Shown here: positions 9,124 through 17,672 of the stretch, in pieces
Position numbering within the stretch: position 1 is the stretch's first letter
How the letters are laid out: each line of letters opens with the position of its first letter
Assembly (NCBI RefSeq): GCF_017813395.1
Contig: NZ_JAGIZB010000004.1
Location: 124,001-188,000 of the forward strand
DNA: 64,000 bases
Source: Pararoseomonas baculiformis
Lineage (GTDB): Bacteria > Pseudomonadota > Alphaproteobacteria > Acetobacterales > Acetobacteraceae
Direction of reading: 5' to 3'
Notes under the pieces: model-generated
What the model saw: only the letters and a program-made list of their open reading frames with translations
The model's database searches: none
What the model was told of the DNA's origin: nothing
Position numbers and translations under genes: made by a program

Positions 9124-10323
9124 ATGCCGAATCCCTTTCGCCGCCTCGTCCTGTCCAATCTTGCGGCGCAGCTTTCCGAGCAACTGGCCCTGGCGGCGGC
9201 CCCGCTGCTCGCGGTGCTGACGCTCGGCGCCGGCGCGGCCGAGACAGGCTGGCTGCAGGCGGCACAAACCCTGCCCTTCCTCATCCTCGCCCTGCCCGCC
9301 GGGCTTCTGGCGGATCGCCATTCCCGGCTGGGCCTGATGATCGGGGCCGAGGCACTGCGGGCCCTGTCGCTGCTCGGCATCCTCCTCCTGGCCATGAATG
9401 GGCGGCTGGAGCTGGCGGCCCTGGCCGCGCTGGGCTTCCTCGGCGCGGCGGGCACCGTGGCGCAGGGGGTCGCGGCGCCGGCCCTGCTGCCGAGACTGGT
9501 CCCGCGGGAGGCGCTGGCCCGCGCAAATCGCGGGCTGGAACTGGGGCGCAGCCTCGCCTTCGCGGCCGGCCCCGCCCTGGGCGGAAGCCTGATCGGCTGG
9601 GTGGGCGCGGGGCCGGCCTATGGCGTGGCAATCGGGCTCTCCCTTCTCTCGGCTGGCCTGCTGATCGGGCTGGCGGAGCCGGGCCGCATCCCGGCTGCAT
9701 CGCGGCACCCGATCGGCGAGCTGCGGGAGGGAATCGCCTTCGTGCTCGGCCACGCGCTGCTGCGGCCGATCCTGGCGACGGCCATCCTGTTCAACACGGC
9801 CTGGTTCATCCTGCAGGCGGGCTATGTCGTGCATGCCGTGGGAAATCTCGGGCTCTCGGCCACAGGCGTCGGGATCACGCTCGGCCTCTATGGCGCGGGG
9901 ATGGTAGCGGGCGCCCTGGCGGCGCCGCGGCTCTCCGCTTCCTGGTCCCTTGGTGCCCTGATCACCGTGGGTCCCAGCGCCGCCGCCCTGGCCGCGCTGC
10001 TGATGCTGGGCACGGCCGCCCTTCCCTCCCCGGTGCTGGCAGGGGTGGCTCTGTTCCTGTTCGGGGCGGGGCCGGTGCTCTGGACCATCCACACCACAAC
10101 GCTCCGCCAGGCGGTCACGCCCGCCGCCCTGCTCGGCCGGGTTTCCGCCACGGTGATGACCGCGACCTTCGGCGCGCGGCCGCTCGGCGCCGCCGCCGGC
10201 GCCCTGCTCGCCGCCCGATACGGGGTGGAGGCCTGCCTGCTCGCCTCGGCCTGCGGCTTCCTGGCCCAGCTTGCCGTCATCCTCGCCTCCCCCGCCGCTC
10301 GGCTACGGGCCCTCCCGGCCTGA
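9124..10323 (+). CDS. MFS transporter (EntS-like exporter)
   Basis: This 399-residue membrane protein has about 11-12 hydrophobic segments. The start MPNPFRRLVLSNLAAQLSEQ is the usual N-terminus of enterobactin-exporter-like MFS proteins. The loop between helices 2 and 3 reads GLLADRHSRLGLM, matching the MFS motif A (GxLaDrxxRr). Such proteins export siderophores, drugs or other small molecules; no siderophore genes are near, so the substrate is open. The gene reads away from the SDR gene and ends 67 bp before the gamma-glutamyltransferase start on the same strand. Confidence 0.85.
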   Translation: MPNPFRRLVLSNLAAQLSEQLALAAAPLLAVLTLGAGAAETGWLQAAQTLPFLILALPAGLLADRHSRLGLMIGAEALRALSLLGILLLAMNGRLELAALAALGFLGAAGTVAQGVAAPALLPRLVPREALARANRGLELGRSLAFAAGPALGGSLIGWVGAGPAYGVAIGLSLLSAGLLIGLAEPGRIPAASRHPIGELREGIAFVLGHALLRPILATAILFNTAWFILQAGYVVHAVGNLGLSATGVGITLGLYGAGMVAGALAAPRLSASWSLGALITVGPSAAALAALLMLGTAALPSPVLAGVALFLFGAGPVLWTIHTTTLRQAVTPAALLGRVSATVMTATFGARPLGAAAGALLAARYGVEACLLASACGFLAQLAVILASPAARLRALPA

Positions 10324-10390
10324 CAGCGGGGCGGCGAAGGGGCGACGCGGGGCAGGAAAGGCGGCAAGATTCCCTGCCAGAGGAGTCGCC

Positions 10391-12022
10391 ATGCCCAGAC
10401 CATCCCGCCGCCTGCCCCACCCCCGCGCCATGATCGTCGCGCCCCAGCCCGAGGCGGTGGAGGCTGGCGAGGCCATTCTGCGCGCGGGCGGAAACGCGCT
10501 GGATGCCGTGCTGGCCTGCGCCCTCGCCCAGGGCGTGGTGGACCCGATGATGTGCGGCATCGGCGGCCTGGGCGTGCTGCATGTTCTGGACCCGCGCACG
10601 GGCGAGCAGGTGATCCTGGATGGTCTCTCGGCCGCGCCGAAGGCCTGCCGCGAGGACATGTGGGCGGACCGCTATCTCGGCGAATGCCCGGATGGCTTCG
10701 GCTATGTCGTGCGGGACCATGTGAACGAGATCGGCCACCGCGCCGTCACCACCCCCGGCATCCTGCGGGTCTTCGGCATGGCGCATGAGCGCTTCGGCCG
10801 CGCCGAATGGAGCAGCCTCTTCGCCCCGGCCATCGGCTTCGCGGAGCAAGGCTGGCTGGTTCGCCCGCATGTCGCGACCATGTTCCACCTGGACGAGAAG
10901 GCCTATGGCCGCCTCTCCTATGCCGCGAAGCTCGGCTTCACCGAGGATGGCCGGCGCATCTACATGGGCGCCGATGGCGCACCCAAGCGCCTGGGCCAGA
11001 CGATCCACAACCCCGACCTGGCCGAGACCCTGCGGCTGGTGGCGCGCGAGGGGGCGGAGACCTTCTACACCGGCGCGCTGTCCCGCCGGATCCTGGCCGA
11101 CATGCAGGCGCAGGACGGGCTGCTCTCCGCCGAGGACCTGCGGGACTTCATGCCGCAATGGCGCCAGCCGCTGCGGGTGGATTACCGCGGCCACGGCATC
11201 GCCGTGCCGCCCCCGCCCGCGGGCGGCATCGTGATCGCCGAAATGCTGCGCATCCTGGAACGCTTCGATCTCGTCTCGCTCGGCCACAACGCGCCCGAAT
11301 ATATCCGCGTGGTGTCGGAGGCCATGCGAACCTCCATGCGGGACAAGGACCGCCATATCGGCGACCCCGATTTCATCCCGCCGCCGATCGAGATGCTGCT
11401 TTCCGATTCCTATGCCGAGGCATGCGCCGCCGGCATCCGCGCGGGCGAGAAGGTCTCGCTGCCGCGCCTCGGGGCGGATGCCAAGCACACCACCACCGTG
11501 TCCTGCGTGGATGCGGATGGGATGGTGGTGACGCTGACCCATACGCTGGGCCTTCCCTCCGGCGTCATCCCGCCGGGCACGGGCTTCATGCTGAATGGCG
11601 GCATGAACAACTACGACCCGCGCCCCGGCCGCGCCGGCTCCATCGCGCCGGGCAAGCGCCGCTTCTCCACCATGGCGCCGACGATCGTCTTCGATGGCGA
11701 AAAGCCCGTGGCGACGCTGGGCGCGCCGGGCGGGGCCTGGATCGGCGTTGCCATCCTGCAGGTGCTGCTGAACGTCATCGACTGGGGCATGACGATGCAG
11801 GAAGCCGTGATGGCGCCACGCTTCTCCAGCACGAGCGACGCGATCGACATCTCCAACCGTATCCCGCGCAGCGTGCAGAAGGCAGTGGAGGGAATGGGCT
11901 ACGAGGTCCGCCGCAACCCCACCAGCTATCCCTTCGCCGCCGTGCACGGGATCACGATGTGGGATGGCGCCATCGAGGGCGGCGCCGACCCGCAGCGCGA
12001 CGGCTACGCCGCGGGCGTCTGA
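10391..12022 (+). CDS. Gamma-glutamyltransferase family protein
   Basis: This 543-residue Ntn-hydrolase precursor is expected to self-cleave before a catalytic Thr. The segment KHTTTVSCVDADG aligns with the NTTHYSVVD cleavage site of known GGTs, with the Thr-Thr pair kept and His-Tyr replaced by Thr-Val. The downstream GAPGGAWI and GGMNNYDPRPG match oxyanion and substrate-loop regions. No signal peptide is seen at the chosen ATG (preceded by AGGAG), so the protein is probably cytoplasmic, unlike secreted GgtA. It may act as an acylase or amidase rather than on glutathione. Confidence 0.85.
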   Translation: MPRPSRRLPHPRAMIVAPQPEAVEAGEAILRAGGNALDAVLACALAQGVVDPMMCGIGGLGVLHVLDPRTGEQVILDGLSAAPKACREDMWADRYLGECPDGFGYVVRDHVNEIGHRAVTTPGILRVFGMAHERFGRAEWSSLFAPAIGFAEQGWLVRPHVATMFHLDEKAYGRLSYAAKLGFTEDGRRIYMGADGAPKRLGQTIHNPDLAETLRLVAREGAETFYTGALSRRILADMQAQDGLLSAEDLRDFMPQWRQPLRVDYRGHGIAVPPPPAGGIVIAEMLRILERFDLVSLGHNAPEYIRVVSEAMRTSMRDKDRHIGDPDFIPPPIEMLLSDSYAEACAAGIRAGEKVSLPRLGADAKHTTTVSCVDADGMVVTLTHTLGLPSGVIPPGTGFMLNGGMNNYDPRPGRAGSIAPGKRRFSTMAPTIVFDGEKPVATLGAPGGAWIGVAILQVLLNVIDWGMTMQEAVMAPRFSSTSDAIDISNRIPRSVQKAVEGMGYEVRRNPTSYPFAAVHGITMWDGAIEGGADPQRDGYAAGV

Positions 12023-12069
12023 AAGGCAGGGCGCCACAGGTCTCGGCGCCCCCCAAACCCGGAAGAAGA

Positions 12070-12110
12070 AAGCAAAACAAAAAGGGGTTCGGGGAGAATG
12101 GCTTCTCCCC
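12070..12110 (-). terminator. Rho-independent terminator between GGT and SYLF genes
   Basis: Perfect 8-bp stem GGGGAGAA/TTCTCCCC at 12091-12110 with a 4-nt loop. On the reverse strand it is followed by an A/T-rich tract containing TTTTTGTTTT, which marks it as terminator of the SYLF gene. It may also stop the converging + transcript. Confidence 0.75.
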
Positions 12111-12122
12111 GGCCTTTCTCCC

Positions 12123-12920
12123 CTACCGCAGCGTCTCCCGCATCACGCCCCCGGTGGGCGCCGGCTGGATCTGCATCTGCCCCGGCCCGGCCGGCGCCGC
12201 CGCCATGGGCGAGGGCGCCATGCCACCGCCCGGAGCGCTGAAGCGCATCAGCGCTGCCCGGAGCGGATCGGCCGCGGGGTTATGCGCCTGCATGTCGATC
12301 ACGATCTGCCGGGTGCCCAGGGGGCGGCCGTAATAGCCGGTGTTGAAGTCGCTGCGGCTGGAGAGGAGCGACCCCTCCAGCGAGATGCCGGCATAGAGGC
12401 CGCGGGTGCGGGCATAGCTGACGATATCCGCGCCCACCGCGGCGGTGGTGGCGCCCGCGATGCCGCCGCCGATGGTGGCCAGGGCGATGGCGGCATCGGC
12501 GCCGATCTTGATCTGGCTGTCCATCACCGCGCCCAGGCCCTTATCGGTCAGGACCATCATCATCACCTGCATGTCCTGCACCCCGATCTGCAGGCCGAAG
12601 CTGGCCGAGCCGATGGTGTAGAAGGCCGGGGAGGACCAGGAGCCCGCGCCGTCCCGCGCCATCAGCACGCAGTCGCCGCCCTGGCCACCGAAGAGGAAGC
12701 CCGCGCGGAAGATGCGGGGGCAGATGATCACCGCCCGCGACTGGGCCAGCATCTGCGTGGCGTCCCGCAACACATTCGGGTCGCCGCTGCCCAGCATTTC
12801 CCCGACGGTCAGCGCGGCCCGGTCCACCAGCGTCTGCTCGGTCTGCGCCAGCGCCGTGCGCGGCTGGGCGCCCAAGGCCAGGGCAGCCAGAGCGGCCAGC
12901 GCGATCATCCTGCGTCGCAT
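12123..12920 (-). CDS. SYLF/YSC84 lipid-binding domain protein
   Basis: The 265-residue precursor has a Sec signal peptide (about 1-25, cleaved near ALAQ) and a SYLF domain (about 60-225). Recognisable segments are RAVIICPRIFRAGFLFGGQGG, SWSSPAFYTIGSASFGLQIGVQ and GLYAGISLEGSLLSSRSDFN. In eukaryotes this domain binds phosphoinositides; bacterial homologues are envelope proteins of uncertain role. The C-terminal 40 residues are Pro/Ala/Met rich and probably disordered. It is an isolated gene, ending at a clear terminator. Confidence 0.9.
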   Translation of the reverse strand: MRRRMIALAALAALALGAQPRTALAQTEQTLVDRAALTVGEMLGSGDPNVLRDATQMLAQSRAVIICPRIFRAGFLFGGQGGDCVLMARDGAGSWSSPAFYTIGSASFGLQIGVQDMQVMMMVLTDKGLGAVMDSQIKIGADAAIALATIGGGIAGATTAAVGADIVSYARTRGLYAGISLEGSLLSSRSDFNTGYYGRPLGTRQIVIDMQAHNPAADPLRAALMRFSAPGGGMAPSPMAAAPAGPGQMQIQPAPTGGVMRETLR

Positions 12921-12995
12921 GAAGTTCTTCCCCCAACCCCTTGCTCTGCCGGGAGACTAGCGGCTTGATCGTGGCGAGGCCAGGGCGCCGGCCCG

Positions 12996-13622
12996 TCAGC
13001 CCTGGGGCGGCTCCTCATTCACCGCGCCCACGCGCCAATGGCCATTTTCCCGTTCCAGCCGCGTGAGGGAGAGATTCTTCACGCTGAACTGAAGAGCCTG
13101 ATAGGGCGTGAGATTGCAGGCATGGGCCAGGGCGGCCCGGATCGAGCCGCCATGGGCGATGATCACGGCATCCCCGCCCCGGTTCTCATCAGCCACCGCC
13201 TCCAGCGTGGGGCCTACCCGCTCCACCACATCGGAAAGGCTTTCCCCACCCGGCGGGCGCTCATCGGCGCCATGGTTCCAGAAGGGGTGGGGCGGGTCCC
13301 GCAGCACGGCGGTGAACTCCTCATGGGTCAGCCCCTGCCACTCGCCCAGGTGCTGCTCCACGAAATGCGGCAGGTCGGTTGGTTCCTGCGCCGGATAGCC
13401 CGCGGCGAAAATCGCCATGGCGGTGGCCCGGGTGCGGGCCAGCGGGGTGCAGTACCAGCGGGCCGCCGGGGGCAGGCGCCCGGCCAGCCAGGCATGGGCG
13501 GGGCGCTCGCGCTCCAGCGTCGCCTCGCACAGGGCCACATCCATCGCGCCATAGGCGGTGAGCCGCGCGGAAGCCTCCACCAGCGCGTGGCGGATGAGGA
13601 AGATTCGGGTCGTTTCCGTCAT
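12996..13622 (-). CDS. Histidine phosphatase family protein
   Basis: This 208-residue member of the phosphoglycerate-mutase-like superfamily carries the catalytic histidine in FLIRHALVE near the N-terminus. The second His is in AHGGSIRAALAH, and LGEWQGLT is conserved around residue 90. The usual RHG is RHA, seen in many CobC/SixA relatives. Substrate is unknown. It is the downstream gene of the ABC-2 permease, separated by 32 nt, so the two are probably co-transcribed. Confidence 0.85.
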   Translation of the reverse strand: MTETTRIFLIRHALVEASARLTAYGAMDVALCEATLERERPAHAWLAGRLPPAARWYCTPLARTRATAMAIFAAGYPAQEPTDLPHFVEQHLGEWQGLTHEEFTAVLRDPPHPFWNHGADERPPGGESLSDVVERVGPTLEAVADENRGGDAVIIAHGGSIRAALAHACNLTPYQALQFSVKNLSLTRLERENGHWRVGAVNEEPPQG

Positions 13623-13654
13623 GGGGGCTCTTATCCCGCGGGGCCCGGCCCTGC

Positions 13655-14497
13655 CTATTCCCCGATGGTGAGCAGGGCGCCGCTTTCGCGCGCCCGCCGG
13701 AACTGGCGCATGAAGAGCAGCGCCATGGCGCCCAGCCAGAGCAGGTCCAGCGCGAAGGCCGCGCCCAGATGGCCCCAGGCGATCCGCCCCTCCAGCAAGG
13801 CGGCCCGCATCCCCTCGAAAACATGGGCGGCAGGGGTGGCAAGCGCGAGGGGCTGGAGCCAGCCGGGCAGGACGGAAACCGGGTAGAACACGGCCGCGAA
13901 GGGGGTCAGCCCGAACAGCACGGACCAGGCCAGCGGCTCCGCCCCGGCACCGTGGCGCAGGATCAGGCTGGTCACGCCCAGGGCCACGGCCCAGCCCATC
14001 ATCATCAGCGCCGCGAAGAACAGCACCACCACGGGGCCGAGGGAGAAGAGGGCGAAACCATAGAGGAACCAGGCCAGCGCGATGGCGGGCAGCACGCCGG
14101 TGAGCATGCGGATCGCGCCCATGCCCACCAGGGCGGCCACGAGTTCCCATGGCCGCAGCGGCGAAACGAAGACATGGCCCAGGTTGCGGGACCAGATTTC
14201 CTCAAGGAACGAGATGGCGAAGCCCATCTGGCTCCGCAGCGCCACCTCCCACAGCAGCACGCCGCCCAGCAGGGCGCCCGCCGCCAGGCTGGTCGTGTTC
14301 TGCTGCACCCCGGCGAGATAGGCGGTGACGAAGCCCCACACGATCATCTGCAGCACCGGCCAGTACATGAGCTCCAGCACGCGCGGCCAGGACCGGCGGA
14401 ACAGGGCGAGATGGCGGTACATCATCCCCCAGATCCGCCGGGCCGAGGCCAGCGCCGGGGAATGCCCGGCAGGATCACGCTTCGCCGCGCCGATCAT
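13655..14497 (-). CDS. ABC-2 type transport permease (no ATPase seen nearby)
   Basis: This 280-residue membrane protein has about six helices and belongs to the ABC-2/NodJ-KpsM-like exporter group. The cytoplasmic EEIWSRNLGHVFVSPLRPWEL segment is the characteristic coupling helix. The ATG at 14497 has a strong GGAAGGAG site. The partner ATPase is normally the gene immediately upstream, but the upstream gene here is a divergent radical SAM gene and no ATP-binding-cassette gene adjoins it. The ATPase must be elsewhere, or the permease is orphaned. Transport cargo is unknown. Confidence 0.85.
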   Translation of the reverse strand: MIGAAKRDPAGHSPALASARRIWGMMYRHLALFRRSWPRVLELMYWPVLQMIVWGFVTAYLAGVQQNTTSLAAGALLGGVLLWEVALRSQMGFAISFLEEIWSRNLGHVFVSPLRPWELVAALVGMGAIRMLTGVLPAIALAWFLYGFALFSLGPVVVLFFAALMMMGWAVALGVTSLILRHGAGAEPLAWSVLFGLTPFAAVFYPVSVLPGWLQPLALATPAAHVFEGMRAALLEGRIAWGHLGAAFALDLLWLGAMALLFMRQFRRARESGALLTIGE

Positions 14498-14592
14498 TCC
14501 AGCTCTCCTTCCTGGCTCCCGCGCAACATAGCCGCGGCGCCCCGCCCCGCCACCTGTCGGCCCTGGCGGGACACCCCATATCTTCCGCGGAC

Positions 14593-15657
14593 ATGACCCC
14601 ACCCCCGCCTGCCCTGCTGGACATCGCCCGCATCTACCTGGAACCCGCCGTGGAGGCCCATGCGCGCGGGCGGGACATCCTGGCCCGGTTCCCGGAAGCC
14701 GAGCGCATCCCCGTCGCCTCCCATTGGCGGATCCCGGAATTGCGGGAGGGCGACCCGGGCGACTACCTGCGCGCCAAGCGGGAATCCCTCGTCCTTGGCG
14801 TGAAGAAGGGCCTGGCCTTCCGGCCCAACGGGCGCAGCGCGGATTTCATCGCGCCCTCCTCCTCCAATGGCTGCGCCATGGCCTGCGCCTACTGCTACGT
14901 GGCCCGGCGGAAGGGGCATTCGAACCCGATCAGCGTCTTCGTCAACATTGAGGAGATCCTGGCCGCCACGGCCCGGCACGCCGCGAAGCTGGGCCCCAAG
15001 GCGGAGCCGAACCAGGTGGACCCGCGCGACTGGGTCTATGACCTCGGGGAGAATGGCGATCTCTCCGTCGATGCGATGATCTCTGACAATGTGCGCGACC
15101 TCGTCGCCCTGTTCCGGACCTTGCCCAACGCGAAAGGCAGCTTCGCCACCAAATGGGTGAACCGGGACCTGCTGGACTATGACCCGCGGGGACGCACGCG
15201 CATCCGCATGTCCCTGATGCCGCCCGCGATGGGGAAGCTGCTGGATGTCCGCACCTCTCCCATGGCTGAGCGCATCGCCATCATCCCCGAGCTGCATCGC
15301 GCGGGCTACGAGGTGCATCTGAACTTCTCCCCGGTCGTGCTGCGCGAGGGATGGGAGGCGGAATGGGGCGCGCTGTTCGAGGAGCTGGACGATGTCCTGC
15401 CCGCCGCCGTGAAGGAGCAGCTGGCGGCCGAGGTCATCATGCTGACCCACAACCAGGACCTGCACGAGATCAACCTCGCCTGGCACCCGAAGGCCGAGGA
15501 GCTGCTCTGGCGGCCGGACATTCAGGAGGAAAAGGTCTCCGAGGCCGGCGGCGTGAACCTGCGCTACCGCACGGGATGGAAGGGCCGCTGGCTGCAGCGG
15601 TTCAAGGAATTGCTGGCGGCCCGCATGCCCTATTGCCGCGTGCGCTATGCCTTCTGA
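14593..15657 (+). CDS. Spore-photoproduct-lyase-like radical SAM protein (first of pair)
   Basis: The 354-residue protein has the radical SAM [4Fe-4S] motif CAMACAYC (Cys-x3-Cys-x2-Cys) near residue 95-102, preceded by the SADFIAPSSSNG strand. This places it in the SPL (SplB-like) family, whose founding member repairs the UV-induced thymine dimer of spores. No sporulation genes would be expected here, so the reaction is probably different. Its C-terminus overlaps the next SPL-like gene by 11 nt. The gene starts 95 bp from the divergent ABC permease. Confidence 0.85.
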   Translation: MTPPPPALLDIARIYLEPAVEAHARGRDILARFPEAERIPVASHWRIPELREGDPGDYLRAKRESLVLGVKKGLAFRPNGRSADFIAPSSSNGCAMACAYCYVARRKGHSNPISVFVNIEEILAATARHAAKLGPKAEPNQVDPRDWVYDLGENGDLSVDAMISDNVRDLVALFRTLPNAKGSFATKWVNRDLLDYDPRGRTRIRMSLMPPAMGKLLDVRTSPMAERIAIIPELHRAGYEVHLNFSPVVLREGWEAEWGALFEELDDVLPAAVKEQLAAEVIMLTHNQDLHEINLAWHPKAEELLWRPDIQEEKVSEAGGVNLRYRTGWKGRWLQRFKELLAARMPYCRVRYAF

Positions 15658-16723
15658 CCAGCTGGAGGCCTCCGCACGCCTCCATCCGGCCTGGAAGCCG
15701 AAGCGCCTGCTGATCACCCCCTCCGCCCTCTCCTGGCCGCAAGGGGCGGCGATGGCGGAGCGCGCGGCGGCGCTGGGCAGCGAGATCGTCCGGCTCAAGG
15801 CGGACCGGCTGACGGGCCTGCCCGACAATTACCGGGACGCGAAGACCACCATGGCCGTGGTCGTCGCCTCCCCCAGCCGCCGCAGGCCCCAGCCCATCCC
15901 GCCCAGCGCGGACTGGCGCTTCGACCTGGCCGAGGGATGCCCGGCCCATTGCAGCTATTGCTACCTCGCGGGATCGCTTGCCGGCCCGCCCATCATCCGC
16001 GCCTACGCCAACCTGCCGGAAATCCTGCCGGCGCTGCCGCCGCTGCTCGGCCAGGGGCAGGTCACCTCCCGCAACGCCGCCCGCGCGGCCGAGGGCACGA
16101 CCTTCGAGGCCTCCTGCTACACCGATCCCCTGGGCATCGAGCACATCACCGGCAGCCTGGCCGAGACCATCCGCTTCTTCGGCGATTGGGAAGCGGAGGC
16201 GCAGCTGCGCTTCACCACCAAATACGATGCCGTGGGCCCGTTGCTCGCCCTGCCGCATGGGCGCCGCACGCGCATCCGCTTCTCCGTCAACGCACGCGAG
16301 GCGGAGCGCTTCGAGGGCGGGGCGCCGCGGATGCCGAACCGGCTCCGGGCCATGCGGAAGGCCGCCATGGCCGGATACCGCATCGGCCTGACCGTCGCGC
16401 CCATCCTCAACCTGCCCGGCTGGCGCGAGGCCTATGACGCCCTGCTGTCGGATTGTGCCGCGGCGCTGGAGGGCGCCCCCGATCCCGACCTGACCGTGGA
16501 ACTGATCACCCACCGCTTCACCGAGGGCTCGCGGGAGGTGCTGCAGGGCTGGTATCCCGGCAGCACGCTGGAGATGGACCCGGCCCTGCGCACGCGGAAA
16601 ACCACGAAGTTCGGCTCGGTGAAATATGTGTTCCCGCGCGAGCTGATGGGCGAGCTGCGGCGGGAACTGGAGGCGAGCGTCGCGCGCCACCTGCCAGGGG
16701 CGCGCGTGCTCTACTTCACCTGA
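15647..16723 (+). CDS. Spore-photoproduct-lyase-like radical SAM protein (second of pair)
   Basis: This 358-residue relative of the preceding gene has its own cluster motif, EGCPAHCSYCYLAGS (Cys-x3-Cys-x2-Cys) near residues 98-112. Both products carry a matching GRRTRIRFSVN/GRTRIRMSLM segment in the barrel. In this protein the Cys in FEASCYTDPLG is positioned like the substrate-side region of SPL, but I cannot confirm it is the catalytic Cys. Its start lies inside the end of the first gene, so the products are made together and may form a heterodimer. No obvious SPL thiol motif is seen in the first partner. Confidence 0.85.
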   Translation: MPSDQLEASARLHPAWKPKRLLITPSALSWPQGAAMAERAAALGSEIVRLKADRLTGLPDNYRDAKTTMAVVVASPSRRRPQPIPPSADWRFDLAEGCPAHCSYCYLAGSLAGPPIIRAYANLPEILPALPPLLGQGQVTSRNAARAAEGTTFEASCYTDPLGIEHITGSLAETIRFFGDWEAEAQLRFTTKYDAVGPLLALPHGRRTRIRFSVNAREAERFEGGAPRMPNRLRAMRKAAMAGYRIGLTVAPILNLPGWREAYDALLSDCAAALEGAPDPDLTVELITHRFTEGSREVLQGWYPGSTLEMDPALRTRKTTKFGSVKYVFPRELMGELRRELEASVARHLPGARVLYFT

Positions 16724-16730
16724 GGCCGCA

Positions 16731-17129
16731 TCAGGCGATCAGCGCCAGCAGCACCATCACCAGCCCGATGATGGAGGCGCCCCAGACCAGCGAGCGGATC
16801 CATGGCAGCCCCGCCGCGTAGATCGGCAGGTAGACCACCCTGGCCCAGAAATAAACCAGCGTGCCCCAGGCGGTCAGCGGCCCGGTCGCCCCGGCCAGAT
16901 GCGCCGCCAGCACCGCGGCGGCGAAAAGCGGGAAGGTCTCGAGAAAATTGTTCCTTGCCCGGGTCAGCCGCCCGGCCACGCCCGAAGGCGCGGGCTGCGG
17001 CTGGTCTCGTGGGCCCGCCGCCCAGGCCAGCCCACCCGGGCTCTGCCGCGTGCTCGCGACGGCGGCAGCGACGATGTGAACCAGGCCCAGCAGCACGCTC
17101 CAGACCAGCCAGCGAAGCTCCGGAGTCAT
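16731..17129 (-). CDS. MAPEG family membrane protein
   Basis: The 132-residue protein has four predicted membrane helices. The loop RLTRARNNFLETFPLFAAAVL carries the Arg-x-x-Asn-x-x-Glu-x-x-Pro pattern of the MAPEG family (membrane-associated glutathione/eicosanoid metabolism). Bacterial members of this subgroup have no firm function. It converges on the second SPL-like gene, with only 7 bp between stop codons, and diverges from the copper-protein gene. Confidence 0.85.
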   Translation of the reverse strand: MTPELRWLVWSVLLGLVHIVAAAVASTRQSPGGLAWAAGPRDQPQPAPSGVAGRLTRARNNFLETFPLFAAAVLAAHLAGATGPLTAWGTLVYFWARVVYLPIYAAGLPWIRSLVWGASIIGLVMVLLALIA

Positions 17130-17251
17130 CCGACGCCCTCCCTATCCGGACCGATCATGCGCCCCTCACCGGGGCCGCGCAGCCCGATTCTGGGGCAACC
17201 TTCCCCCCTGGAGAGGTCGTTAAGGCAGCACCCCCCAACAGGAGAGCCGCC

Positions 17252-17572
17252 ATGGACGCCTGCATCCGCGCCTGCATGGAATGCCACCGCATCTGCCTGC
17301 ACTGCATCATCCACTGCCTGACCAAGGGCGGCAGCCATGCGGCGGTGGACCACATCAAGATCATGATGGATTGCGCCCAGATCTGCGCGACCTCGGCCGA
17401 CTTCATGATCCGCCATTCCGAGCACGCGAAGCATCTGTGCCGGGAATGCGCGGAAATCTGCCGCCAGTGCGCCGATTCCTGCGGCAACCATCCCGATGCC
17501 GACGACCACATGAAGCAGTGCGCCCAGGCCTGCCGCGACTGCGCGGCGGAATGCGAGAAGATGGCGGCCTGA
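17252..17572 (+). CDS. Four-helix-bundle copper-binding protein (Csp3-like)
   Basis: This 106-residue protein has 17 cysteines (C4, 8, 11, 15, 18, 22, 41, 45, 63, 66, 70, 73, 77, 90, 94, 97, 101), mostly spaced CxxC or CxxxC along helices. It is the pattern of copper-storage proteins (DUF326/Csp), in which cysteines line the core of a four-helix bundle and hold many Cu(I) ions. No signal peptide is present, so it should be the cytosolic Csp3 type. AGGAG precedes the ATG at a good distance. No copper exporter or copper regulator lies beside it. Confidence 0.9.
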   Translation: MDACIRACMECHRICLHCIIHCLTKGGSHAAVDHIKIMMDCAQICATSADFMIRHSEHAKHLCRECAEICRQCADSCGNHPDADDHMKQCAQACRDCAAECEKMAA

Positions 17573-17672
17573 TCGCCGGGCCCTTCGCCCGCCACCGGGC
17601 CCGCCCCTTCCAAGCGGGCCCAGCGCGCTCTACATCCCGGATGTCCACGTTTCGTTCCTGATCGGGCATCCC

